Origin: Chlorophyllum brunneum
Lineage: Eukaryota; Basidiomycota; Agaricomycetes; Agaricales; Agaricaceae
Reading direction: 5' to 3'
Length of the DNA: 64,000 bases
Assembly (NCBI GenBank): GCA_963576785.1
Contig: OY756146.1
Location: 2,108,001-2,172,000, forward strand
In this document: piece after piece, positions 1-12,600 of the stretch
How positions within the stretch are numbered: the first letter of the stretch is position 1
Layout: each line of letters begins with the position of its first letter
Program-made: the position numbers and the translations under genes
The notes under the pieces: generated by a model
Told to the model about the DNA's origin: nothing
Database searches by the model: none
The model's input: the letters and a program-made list of their open reading frames with translations, nothing else

Positions 1-2018
1 CCCTCACCGACAACGATGACCCCAACGACGCCCACGAATCCATCACTTTCCGCCCCCCACCCGTCACGCAGACACACCACTGGATCGGCGCCAAAACACC
101 ATCAGCGCCTGTACCAGCGTTTTGCCGCCCCTCAAGCCCAGGAAAAACAACAACAAACCCAATCCCTTGCCCCTAACGACACCGCTGCCGTCCTGGGCGA
201 TGCCGCTCTCGCACTCCAGTCCGATATTCAGATCCATTCTGAACAGATCCGGAGAGAGCGTCAATCGAAACGTGCAAAACAGCAAGCCCAGGCCGAGGCC
301 GAGGCTGCTCTCACGCGTACTGATACGAGAGGAACGAGAGGCACGAAGGATGAGGATGATTCTAAACCTCTCGTTGGTAATCTGATCGGAGAAGACCACG
401 TGAATTATGTGTTGATGTATAATATGTTGACCGGGATTAGGATTGGTGTGTCGCGGTGTCAGGCCAAGATCAAGAGGCCTTTGACCGAGGAGGATTTTAT
501 CGCAAAACACAAATATTCATTCGATATGTACGCCTTTCTCTTACTATCCCCCTACCTGTTCTAATACAGATCCAACCAGTGTCGGAAACGAATTAACGCC
601 CTCAGCAAAATATGACTTCAAATTCAAGGACTACGCACCATGGATTTTCCGTACCCTTCGCGAAGACTTTTTCCGTCTTGATCCCGCAGACTACCTCCTC
701 TCCCTCACCGCCAAATATATCCTCTCCGAGCTGGGCTCTCCCGGAAAATCCGGCTCCTTTTTCTACTTCTCTCGCGACTACCGATTCATCATCAAAACCA
801 TCCGTCACTCCGAACACAAATTCCTTCTCAAAACACTCAAAGTCTACTATCAACACGTGAAAAACAATCCTCATACACTTCTTTCGAGGATTTATGGTTT
901 ACATCGAGTGAAATTACCAAGAGGGAGGAAAATTCATTTCGTGATTATGAATAATTTGTTCCCGCCGCATAGGGATATTCATGAGACGTACGATTTGAAG
1001 GGGAGTACGTTTGGGAGAGAGTATTCCGAGGAAAAGGCGAAAAAGAATCCGAGAGCTGTGTTGAAAGATTTGAATTGGATTAATAGAACGAAGCAGTTGG
1101 AACTGGGTCCGGAGAAGAGGGCGTTGTTGGCGGAACAGTTGAGGAGGGATGTGGAGTATCTTGAGAGTGTGGATGTGATGGATTATAGTTTGTTGGTTGG
1201 GATTCATAGTATGAAGAGGGGCAATAGAGATAATGTCAGGAAGAATACGTTGAGGGTGTTTGAGGTGAGTAGTCTTGGAAACCGATTTTCCTTTTTTTTT
1301 TTTTTACTGATGATTGGTTTGCAGCCCGAGTTGCCGCAGGGACCAAGATCGAAACAGTCGGCGAGAGGAACAAAGACACCTGAGGCGATTGCGATGCGGA
1401 GAGCGATGCGTTCATCGGATCCTAAAGCCCTTAGTTCCAGTCCCGCCGCTGGTAACTCGACATCATCAGCTGGCGTATCGAGTACGTTACCTTGAACATA
1501 TCTATCCACACATACTAAAATTACTTTTACAGCAGCGATCCAAGTTCCCGGCGGAACACTACATCCTCCAACATCCATAACAGGAACAACGACTTTAACA
1601 GCATCACCGACACCTTCCTCTCCTCATCTCCAACAACAAGAATCCGCAGGATTGTTCTTGGATGAAGATACGACTACTGATAGACAGTATTTTATATTTT
1701 ATCAAGATGAAGGAGGATTGAGGGCGACGGATGAAGAGAATAAAGGGATGGGAACGATTTATTATTTGGGCGTGATTGATATTTTGACTCCGTATGGAGT
1801 TGTGAAGAGAGCGGAGAGGTGGTGGAAGGTTATTTGTCTTGGTGTTGTTGGTGGTGCTGATCGGGTGAGTTGGACTTGATTTCTTTTTGGTCTCTGTTCT
1901 GATGCGGTGTTTTTAGAAAAAGATTAGTCAGGTACCACCGAAAGAGTATGGAGGACGGTTTTTGGCGTTTATGAGAGCGGTGATGAGAGGTGGAGGGGGT
2001 GGGATGAGGTTCAAGTGA
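1..2018 (+). CDS. MSS4: Phosphatidylinositol 4-phosphate 5-kinase (5' end outside window)
   Basis: Makes PI(4,5)P2 from PI4P at the plasma membrane. The reading frame is open at base 1, so the N-terminus may lie outside; an in-frame ATG at 16 is possible. Exons read as 1-527, 580-1264, 1325-1481, 1533-1864 and 1917-2018, joined by GT-AG introns of 50-60 bp. Visible PIPK marks in order: LVGNLIGEDHVNYVLMYN just before the kinase core, the ATP-binding lysine in RFIIKTI, DLKGSTFGR, the catalytic MDYSLLVGIH, then, after a Ser/Pro/Thr-rich insert, IYYLGVIDILTPYGVVKRAE with the activation-loop basic residues that select PI4P. It ends in a glycine-rich tail before TGA at 2016. The insert between catalytic loop and activation loop is usual for fungal Mss4. 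The family call is secure. Confidence 0.93.
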
Positions 2019-4027
2019 GTAGCGGAACAAGTCGAGAGCTTGTTTCCTCGATTATTGGTACGCCCTCGGAGTATTTAATAGTGCGTCCCCTTCACGGCGC
2101 TACTCCAAGCGCCATGAAACAAAGTGCTGTTATGGCGTGGCGTGGTTTTGATTTTATACAAAACAAGATAGTCCTCCCTCACCACCCAACAAACACTTTT
2201 TCCTTATGGTTATGTTTCGTCATGGACCCTTGGTGACATATCATCTTTTGCATACACATACATTCCTTTCATGTTGATATTATCCCTACACACTCTTTTC
2301 TCTTTCCCTCATATACGCTTTTTTTTTACTTTAACACACCGCCCTTTAGGGTTTATTTGTATTATATATTCGTGCATCAGAGGATTTGATGGTACCGTAT
2401 TTTTTTTGTTTTTGTTGTTGTTATCAGTTTTTTTTTAAACCGTCATTATACTTTTTTTGGTCTTTTGTGTTCAAGGATGTAATTTGCCCACACTCTCTCT
2501 TTTGGTGAAAAGAAATTGAGATTTGATTTTTGGTGTGTTATACAGTTGGATTCTCTTTGTGTTCATGTTTGTTATTTTTTTATTCTTTTGTGGTTTGGGA
2601 GTATTGGTATTGGATTGGAATGGTATTTATTTATGGTATTTGGGTTTTGGGTGAAAGAGTGTTTCTTTGGGTTTTGTGGTTGGTTGGTACTCCTGATTTG
2701 TGCTCGATGGATTACTATGTACTATGGCATGGGGATATCTAGGCGAGCGAGGTTGTCTGCCGCTGGTGACCTTCCAGGAACCTCATCACACACCCGAGCG
2801 CCGAATCCCCTGCGACCACGCAAGACACCCGACTTCTCTGGAAAAAGATTCCAGTGCAGGGTTTGTGGTTTGGACAAGCACCCTGTGTAGACATTACTAA
2901 TAACGATCCCGGGACCTGAAAGAAGTCTAAGACTCGGTTTGATTTGGGGGATGGTGAAGGATGTTATCCTGCACGGGTGCAATACAGTCACCTTCGGTCA
3001 AATAAACCGATCAAAATCTTTTTGCCTTTTTCATCACACAAGTAAATTTATTATCGACGCTGGTATGATGATTTGGTATGTACCTCAACTAGGCGATATC
3101 GATAATCATTCTCCAGGCTATGCATGAACGTTGCTTGGTGGATAAGAGATTATGTGCGTTCTCCCAGGTAACCCCCTCATCCCCCGCGGATAATCTACTT
3201 TTGACATTCTGCGAGAGACGGCGACACCGGAGCTGTGGGTTTCAGGCACCATCGACCATACACTTTGACCCACACAAAACATTCACCCTCATGCTTCCTT
3301 TTTTTTTTTCCCGTCCCTTTGTATCGAACCCCTCTAAGCGAGACCGAATGTTTTTCCACGAAAATGAAATGGAGATGTGTTTGTGTGCCTTTTTTACCGA
3401 GGAGTGTGAGGTTTATTATACTCACGGTTAGCTGCCCATTTCACACAGACGGTTATGTTTGGGAAGGGGCTTGAATCTTCTTTGGGTGTATATACGCCCA
3501 CAGTTGTATATAACATATAGCGCCCGTGAAGCCGCCCAGGGACGGGCTACCTGGGCCCACACACAAGAATCTGTAGCCCTGCACAGAACCAAACACAAGC
3601 GTTATCATACTCCATGCTACTCCCCTAACATAGATACGTGTTGAATGATAGATGGACATGAACCTTACTTCGTAAATTCTCTCTTTGATGGTCATTGTCA
3701 GTTTATTGTTGACACATCTGTACAGGGCGGCCAAGGCACGTTACATATACGACAGCGGGTACTTGCAGAAGCAAAAGGTGGGATAAAACATTCGCCACGC
3801 ATCAACATATCACGGTGATGGCGCGGGGATTTACAGATATCTTTAGAATCAGCGTGAGATGGGTCTCTTTTTATTTTGTACTCGCGAGTAGATGGCATTC
3901 GTGGTAAGTACTTATTAGACAACGGAAGCTGTTTGGTGAAAGTTCTTCCCTTCTCTCCGTATCTTTCCCTGGTCCCCATTTCGGCACCGACATATACGAG
4001 CAGCAGTGGTACCGTACAATCAAGGAG
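2019..4027. other. Intergenic, no supported gene
   Basis: About 2 kb after the PIP5K gene. The first 600 bases are T-rich with several poly-T runs, fitting a 3' UTR and terminator region. Short open frames at 2.5-2.9 kb and 3.1-3.5 kb lack recognisable domains and convincing splice partners. An AT-rich TATATAC/GTATATAAC patch lies at 3489-3515. Confidence 0.5.
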
Positions 4028-6066
4028 ATGGCGGATATTATGTCGGAGCTGATTTTGGAGGCTGTCCAGCCTGGTTCTATCTTCTTGGGTGGGTTCGCGG
4101 CATGCATGTACGTTGTATGGCTTCCTCATGGCTCGTCCCACGAGTATTAACCCGGTCGTTCCCAGTTTATATGGAATTACCTGCCTGCAGACGTACATTT
4201 TCTTCTACAAGAACCACAGAGACTCGTGGTTCTTCAAACTATATGTGAGTTGGTATATTTCTCATGTCATCTCATAGCTAATAGTCTGTCGCTCAGATAT
4301 GTACACTTTGGTGAATTTCCAGGTTATAGGCACGACATTGCGCAGATACTTATAACCATTCATTAGGGTATTGGATTCGCTACACATGGCTATGGTCATT
4401 CACGGTCTCTACTATTACCTGATTCAGAACTTTGGAAAGGCCGCTGCAATGCTCAAACCTACGTGGTGAGTGATTTGGATATATAATTTTCATTTTACGC
4501 GATATTAACGTCTGGAGCAGGAGTCTCCTTGTGAGTATTTCGAAAATAGTCATGAATATCAAGTGTCTCAACGCGTTGACGCGCCTTAGATACACGTATA
4601 CTTCACGGTGAGTTGAGTCTGATCGTCTCCCCGCATGAGTAACGTCTGATGTACCACAGGTTGCTAGTGACCTCCTGATTAGAGTGTGCGTATAAGCTGG
4701 AAAGATAATAAGCCGATCACTGACATGGTTGCCATCAATCTAGTATCTTCGGCAAACGCGTCTGGACCTGTACGTTTCTTTACTTATTTAATCAACAAGT
4801 ACTCATTATTTCCAGTGAGTCGTAGCTACGTGCTGACAGGTAGCATCGTGAGTCCCACCCGCTCCTGAACCAGAGTGGCCGACTTACCCAGAAGCTAGGC
4901 TGCAACCACATTAGCATGTGCAGGTCAGTCTCGGGTTTGGTTCCCCTTGAATTTTCGCTGATCAATTTCAGCCACTGGAATCAGTAAGTGCTACAAAGTT
5001 TGCGGCTACGAAGGATTCGCGAAGCTGAGCGATCTGTGAAATCAATAGTATTTGTCTCCAAGGCGTAGGTATTCTCCTCCACTTATGACACGTCGTTCTC
5101 ACCCCCATTTTACTAGCTTCCGTCTGAAAGGCGGATTCGCAGACTTCCATTTTATATCTGTGTGTAGCTTTCCGATATGGACTATGCGCGTTTTCCGCTT
5201 AAAAGTTAAGAATACTCATTATTCCCATCCAGGCCTACATGTACACATCACTGGCCTCTGGGGTCGCAGCCGATATTCTTATCGCTGTCTCGCTTTGCAT
5301 AGGACTCATGAAGACACGCACTGGTTTCCAGAGGTAAGGAACCGGTAATTTTATTATACCTTGACCTGATTTAATGTACTCTACAGAACGGACGGTTTAG
5401 TCCACATTCTAATGGCTTATTCTGTTAACACCAGTCAGTCGCACGCTACTTATAACGTCCTTTGTAATGAGAACTTACCGATATATTTCCCGAACCCAGG
5501 TCTTCTCACCACGTACGTTCGGCCGCTTCTATCTCACAACTCTCCTCAAAAGGCTTAATCCCAGGCTCTGCTCCATCGCATGTTTCATCACCTACACTGT
5601 CTGGCCGGAGAAGTTGATATTCTTGAGCATCTATTTCTGTCTCAGCAAACGTCAGTATTCTCTTCCTATTTCCATGATCCACATGTTCTCTCTTATCAAT
5701 ATTCACATCATTGACGTTGATCCCACGCAGTATACTTCAACAGTCTGTTAGCAGCGCTCAATGCACGCCACTCGCTACGTGAAAAAATATCAGGACTCTC
5801 AACAGCGCCCACGTCCGTCACTGCAGCATCATCATCAGATGGACAATACCGCGGACGAGGTCACAGTGGGCTGTATCTCAAGTCAGACTCAGAGTTCTAT
5901 GAATTGGAAAGTGGTATCACTAGTCCCACGGCAACTTCGGTAAGTTCACAACCCCTTGCCATTTGTGATTGCCGGACCACTAAACTGGATCGAGCAGAAG
6001 ATCGTCGTTAGTATCGATCGGCATGTTGCTGTTGATAACTATAAAGGGGTTGGTGTGGCTTTATAA
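4028..6066 (+). CDS. DUF6534-type multi-spanning membrane protein
   Basis: Agaricomycete-specific family of seven-helix-like membrane proteins of unknown function, usually 300-400 residues. The ATG at 4028 opens a helix containing PGSIFLGGFAACMYVV. Later exons carry the family's standard blocks: YGITCLQTYIFFYKNHRDSW, VLDSLHMAMVIHGLYYYLIQ, YMYTSLASGVAADILIAVSL with the following MKTRTGFQ, and finally the hydrophobic segment ending in FCLSK joined to LYFNSLLAALNARHSLRE. At least eight short introns are needed. A last intron at 5940-5997 (GTAAGT to GAGCAG, with a CTAAAC branch-like site) gives a tail with KIVVSIDRHVAV and TAA at 6064; if it is retained, translation stops at 6011. Some middle exons are tiny, so exact splicing there is uncertain. 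No enzymatic role is claimed. Confidence 0.82.
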
Positions 6067-6604
6067 TATAGAGAGGCTCTCGTGAGAAAGAAGCCCAAAT
6101 TCTATTTTTGGATGTATTGGTAAAGTTGTGTTTCCTTGTAAACTATTCGTTCTCTATTTCTCTACGTTCTCTAGGACCGTCTGTCATTATTGTCACTACT
6201 GTTGCCCTTCACAATGGATTACGATCATTTAATTTTCTTCAATGTGGGTCGGATCAGTCTCCCATATGACCTGGGAATATTTTGGGAACAACACGCCCAC
6301 ATTCTCCAAAGCCGCTAGTCTTTACACGGTTGTAGCGGATACCTGTCCACCAGTCAATCAAATATCGGGCGGGAGAAATTTGATTAATATAGACAGTTCT
6401 GCCCCTATCCTTTCGACAGGGCGTGCACACTTCGAAGGTAGGATCCATAAGCATCATTTATTACAGATCATCAGTACCACAATACACATATCATGACATG
6501 GGGCACAATAGAAATCGAATCGAATCTTCAGCAATACCGTAATAGCGCGTAGCACGGTGGTCGCGCTATGATTTATACGTTTCCGTGCAGTCGATTTGAC
6601 ACTG
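6067..6604. other. Convergent intergenic region
   Basis: Space between two genes that end facing each other; it should hold both 3' UTRs. No conserved open frame or RNA gene was seen. Confidence 0.5.
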
Positions 6605-9405
6605 TCAATTATCATCATCATCATCATCGTCATCATCATCAGGACGCGAGCTCGCAGCATCGCTCTCCTCTTCTTCGTCTGTATCCTGATCTGCATTCTG
6701 TTGCGAGGAGGAAGTGGCAGAGGCGACGAATCCAGCCAACGCCCCACGAGCAGTACCAGCGCCAGCACCACCAGCAGACCTCGCCTTCCAAGCATGAGCC
6801 ATCTGTAAAAACTTGAACGAAGTGGGGTTAGCCTCGCGTTCATCATCTGCAAACACAAGGTCCCAGTCTTCAACAGTTTGACCCGTCTCTTGGTCGACGT
6901 GGCGTCGTTTACTGACAATGGGCATCATAGATTGCACTTTGGCGACATCCTCTGACGTGCCATGTGTTTCTTCAAACGACTTCCAAGTTTCGAGAAGAGC
7001 GACTCGCTGTGAGATTTTCGGTCAGAAGCGATTGGGAGGCTGAACGGTGAGGAAAAGGATGGACATACCTCGCTCTTCAAGCCTCGGGCCTTCAGATCCT
7101 TATAACCTCTCTCGAATACTTCTCTTGCAGTAGTAGAATTACCAGGAGTCATCTTGACTTCCTCCTCATCACCCTCTTCCTCCTCTTCCTCCTCTCTCTC
7201 AGCCCTCGGAACAGGAACGGCTTCACCCTCAAAAAGCGCATATGAGATCCAAACCTTGACATGCCCGCTGTGTTGTACGAGTGTCTCATAAAGATCACGC
7301 GCATTCTCACGTTCGCCTTCTTCGATTTCAAAGTCGATATAAGCTTTCCATAACACCTCTGGCATCGAAAGCGGAGATTGGGTGACGCCAAGTTTGAAGA
7401 TTGCACGAGTACGTGCGAAATCTTGAAGTTGGGCCTCGAGCTCGGCAAATTTGATCCAAGCGGCTGAATTCGATGGATCAAACTGCGGAAGAATGTTAGA
7501 GCTTGGGCGCGATCATATGTGGACTTATACGCTTACTTCAAGATATTTCTGGTACAGCTCCCGGACTCGATCAAATTCTCGGAGCTAGAAGGAGAATTCA
7601 GAGTGATCTGATTGCGAACAAACATGTAGGACACAGACCTCCACTTCCAAATCGATGTAACCCTTGAATAGAGCTTCCTTTGGGCACATGCCAATGGCAG
7701 CTCCTAGGATTTTTCTTGCAGCTGGTAGATCGAGTCGCCGAACTTCGAATTTGGAGAACATTACCCACAGTTTGGCGAAAGTAAATTGTTTGTGGGGTAC
7801 GAGTTTGAGAGAAGTTTGGTATATTTGCCGTGAGCGGTCGTAGTCCTGGTCATGGTGAGCGAGGATGCCTGAGGGAACATCGGTGAGGGCTCATACCTTG
7901 GTCTCAATCTCCTCAAATAACGCATAATCCAGCCACAAGAAGATATACCGCCTCCAGTGGCGCTTCTCACCTCCTGGTGGTACCTGAGCCACTGCTCGCT
8001 CGTAGACCTCTCGTACGCGACTGGCTGCGGTATCCATTTCTTCTGCAGTTGCACCTTCCTCCCTAAGATCCCTCCACGCACCCTCCTCCAGCCGTGCATA
8101 ATCAAACCACACGTCATAATTACGGCCGTCGTGCGCCACCTCTTCTTCATATTGTATCCGGCGCTTGCCAAGAACAGTATTTTCGAGTGTTGAGCGTGTA
8201 CCATGCTGCTTTTCGAATTTGGTATACGAAGCGTATAAGCCAGCAGACTTCGACCTTGGGATGCGTTCAAGTGCAAACTGGGACCAAGTAAATTACCTGT
8301 AGAAGGTATGAGAATGAGCACTCACCTTGTAGATAACTCTTGCGCGCTCATACTCTTTCTGACGCGTCTCCATCTTGGCAAACGCGCCAAAGACTGCTTG
8401 GGCCTTCTCCACCTGCTCTTCGTCGTCACCGAAGAACTCCAACGCCGTTTGGAATATCTCACGCGCTTTGTCCATCCTTGCTCTCTCCTCCTCAAACTTG
8501 GCCCATTTGACCCACACCCTTGGGTCAGGTCTCACAGCAACCCATCTCTCATATATCGCACTAGCCCTATCTTGCTCGTCATACCGTTGTTCCATTTTGA
8601 TATAAGCCTGCCAGGCCTTGTCATCTGGTTCCCACTGCATCCATCGTTCAAACACCTGACGAGCTCCGGGGACATTTTGCAACAGTTCTTCTAGGTATAC
8701 GTATTTATACCAGAGTTGGTCCACGCGAGGGAGAAGGGTGACAGCACGGTCGAAAAGGTTGCGGGCGTGCTGCACGTTTCGTGACTTGAGCTCCATTTCC
8801 GAGTACGAGAGCCACAACTGGATGCTTCGAGGATCGACATCGAGGGCACGTTCAAAGACAGATCGCGAACGGTCGAATGAATTTTGGCTGGCCTAAATAA
8901 TGTCCTATTTTGATTTCAAAGTAAGAGTGTAGAGAATGAGAGTTCGTACCTCCCAGTTGGCATATTGTAGCCATTCTTTTCTGAATGAAGGATGAGATTG
9001 AAATCTGCTAGTTGAAAGGATCTAGACGTACATGTTTCCTCTCGTCCTCCGTATACGCTCCTCAAATTCCTTCCGTTTGCGACCTTGATATTCACTGAGT
9101 TCTTCAAAGTCCTCAACTCGCTGTTTAGGTGCCCGAAACGTTGGCTCCTGCCGCTCTTGTGCCTGTAGAATGAATTATAAATGTGTCTTTATTCTCCCGA
9201 GGAAGAGTATCGCTCACCTCACGCAAGATTTGCTCGGCTGTGATCTAGTATAATCCAAATATCAACGAATGTGTACCTGTGACCAGCCAAAATGAATACG
9301 CACTTGAATCGCAGCCGGCGCGCGATTTTTTACCCTATTTTTCTATCAATCATGGTCCAATACACTTTGGTGACTGCCATACCTGGGTGCCCGACCGTCT
9401 TGCAT
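6605..9405 (-). CDS. CLF1: Pre-mRNA splicing factor Clf1 (crooked-neck-like, HAT repeats)
   Basis: Scaffold of the NineTeen complex that helps U4/U6.U5 tri-snRNP join the spliceosome. The first exon starts at 9405 with MQDGRAP, then a ~48 bp intron, then [11 protein letters not shown] and a third exon [16 protein letters not shown]: the canonical Clf1 N-terminus, which fixes the start. The rest is a long array of half-a-TPR (HAT) repeats with the W..Y..E and PR.W..Y..FE signatures, for example [33 protein letters not shown] and [17 protein letters not shown]. The C-terminus runs through [16 protein letters not shown], as in other fungi, and ends in a run of about ten aspartates encoded by a GAT microsatellite at about 6608-6645. 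Roughly ten introns. The product is about the usual size for the family. Confidence 0.93.
6608..6645 (-). repeat. GAT/GAC trinucleotide run encoding poly-Asp
   Basis: On the plus strand this reads ATC/GTC repeats; on the minus strand it encodes the acidic C-terminal tail of Clf1. A coding microsatellite of this kind can vary in length between strains. Confidence 0.75.
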
Positions 9406-9629
9406 AGTGGAATTGTTGCGCTCGTCGGTGTTGCAGATTACAACAACAAATTCCTTCAAGCGCTCATGACATTGCCCTCTGGATACAACACGCACAAACA
9501 TTGCTCATAACGCGTTAATATTAATGATTAATTGGTAGACTAGATGTTATTCTCTAATACCGTAGGCAAGAAAAATGATGTGGGTATAGAAGACAAATCG
9601 AACGCCAAAACATGAAATCCTATGCCAGC

Positions 9630-12600
9630 TCAGAGATAGAAGGGTATTCCGTATACAACAGGTGCCGCCCCAGTGAGATACTTCAACTTGGGAACGCTAC
9701 GTGCATGCGCAACAGCCGAAACCAAAGACACGCCTGTACTACTCGAACTATTCCATGTGCGTACGTTCTCTGGATTCAGCTGAACTTTATCAAAGACGGC
9801 TTGACTGAACTTATCAATGTCACGGTCAGTTACGTCCCACAGGTTTGCAACGAGGGTTGGACTGGTGGTGTTAATGAATCTTGAGTACTCGAGCATCGGA
9901 ATCATAGATATAAATCACTCACCAGCCCCCCAGCATGTATGCATTGGCTGTTCCTATCCGATCAAAGTCACCCATCTCGCGTAATGCACCTGACGAACAA
10001 CCCCAAAGCATAGTCACGGCACATGATTGCAGACGTCGGACCTTGTATGTCCGCAAGTACTGTTCTCCCCCACCATGGCCAAAATATCTGAACAATCACG
10101 ACATTAATTCACACCATAGAAACAGAAATAGTAAGATGAAGATGACTCACACAACAAGGTCCATCTGACGCAAGGCATTCTCAAATTGCTGCTCGCTCAC
10201 CGGTTTCCCAACGACCCCACTCCACCCTGCCTGCTTCATCCCGTCAGCCCAATCCTTGAAACGTTCCTGCGTTCGCCGAAGATCACCACTCGGGTTCAAA
10301 ATGAAATATCCTTTGCGTGGATCTACAACTGCGCCGAAGGGGACCGATTTGTCAGAAGGCGGCTGGGTGCGTCTCCTAATCTCGGCATACTCCAGACGGT
10401 CGATGAGGAAATCCACGCTTGGTACCCTACTAACGCTCCGTCCTCGTAAGATCGGTATACTCTCCCAAGGTAACCCCTGCAAGTTTTTATCCAACACTAG
10501 GAAGACATGCTCGTCATCAAGCTGATCACCTCCATGTTGTTTCCCGCTCCTCTTCAATCCCCGCATCTTCATCGAATGCTCTTCCAAAATCGTCCTAATG
10601 TCGACCACCATCTGCGTGATATCAACCTCGGAAATGGGTATAGCGACTCCGTGGAACTGGTATAGATCCAAAATAAAGTAAATCAAATCTTCCAACTCTT
10701 CATCTCGACATTTCGGTGAAAGAGTCGAGAAGCAGCGAAGCAAACCATCATCGAGTCGGACTTGGCCGAAAGTTTGAATTTGAAATTGCGACGATGTCTT
10801 CCTATGGGTTGCCCCCCGTTTCTTATCTTGTATCCCAAAGCTTCGCCTGAACACCTTTTCAAACCGATCCCTCAATTCCGTGATAGCCTCAGGGCTGATC
10901 TTGCATTTCGGACTGAGAATAGTCTATGACAAAGTGAGACCAGTACCCCACCTGAGGAATTTCGGTGCGTACCTTGAAAGCCCCAAACCAACAAAACTCA
11001 ATATTTTCCAGCAAATTCTTCAACCTCGAATCTAATTCCGCTCGCTTCTTCCACCATGCCACTCTCGCTTCCTCATCATCTGGTTTGACATGTATAGCAG
11101 CCTTAGTTCCCTCATCACTCAACCTCACAATCTCCCGCAACTCGTGTATCGCGCCGTTGAACGACAAATAATCCTCTTCATCATCTCCACTCCCACTATC
11201 CCTCCTACTCTTCAACGGAACAGAGAACACGAGACTGTCACCATCAACGCCCCCTTCTTGTCTCGACACGAAGAGAGTATTCTTATCCTCAGTGACATTG
11301 ATATGAATAACTGTCCAGTTCGACGGTAGCTTCTCCGTTTGTGAGGACGACAAAGTTGAAGAGTTGAAGGAGTACGACCGATAACGCGCTCGTACTGTAT
11401 CCCAATACACCTTTAACGGTGATGTCTCGAGCTCCAACATCTCTTCGTCTTCCTCATCTTCAGGGTCCACTGGAATATTCACCCGTTTCCAGGTGGTAAA
11501 GTTCGTGCCCGCAACGGGAGGAGGAAGCATGTTACCTTCTGTAGTGATGGGCGGCCACTGCATATCATCTACAGCCGGCGACCTAGGAAACTTGTGGTGG
11601 ATAGCTTCAAGCATCTCTCGTCGTAACGTCAAGGCAGCTGAAGCATCTACGTAACCGCCCGTAATCAGCATGTACACAGTAAACCAGACCAAAACATACC
11701 TAACAATCGTGATACCATCACATGCACCTTTCCATCCTTACGACCCATTGAAGTTTGAAATGATTTGATGACAGCTAAAGCAACAGCGGATTCCCTAATG
11801 TCAAGGACGTTTCCTCGCTGCGCTATCAGTGTCAAGCTATTCCAAAATTGCTCCTCCGCTTGGTCAAGAGCGTTATTGATGTCTTGGGCCGAAACGGATG
11901 TGAGTTTGTGTGTGGTCTGCATTCCCATAGGAATAGAAATCGCTAAGCAAGAAATAAATCAGAGGATCAAAAGATCTGAAACGGAAGGGACTCACGAGAC
12001 TCAGCAAGAGAGTTGAGGAACATATCTCCTTGAAAGCGTAGATAAACATTATGAAGGTTTAGTTTCGCCAACAGTGAACTCTCTTGGGCCCTCGTGAGCG
12101 ATGATCGAGGGAGTGAAGTAAATTGCTGAAGGAGAGAATTGAATTGTTCATTATTCTGATCACGCAGAAACCAGACTAGTTGATGTATTAGCCCACCGTA
12201 ACAGAAGAGAAGGACATGCACACCCACTTTGTTGTCTAAGGACATTCATCAAGACCTCTGGTACAATCACATCTTTTACCGTCTTCGCATTAACAGGCGA
12301 CAACCCAAGTGACTTTCTCGGCCTAACACAAACCTTCATCAACACCTTCCTACAAATGACCAGAGCTTTAAAAAAACGCACCCAAACGCAACACCTTCAT
12401 ATTTCTCAAACGCCGCATCAATCTCCCTCAACAAATCCACAGAACGCCCATACAGAACCTGTGCATCATCCTGACCCTCCACGCCCATCCTCTCTCGACA
12501 CTCCGCCGTCAATCTAACAACCTCAACTGAATCAATCGTCGGCACTTCACTCAACACCTCTCCCGCTTTCACAAGCATTTCATACCCTTCCTTCAACTTC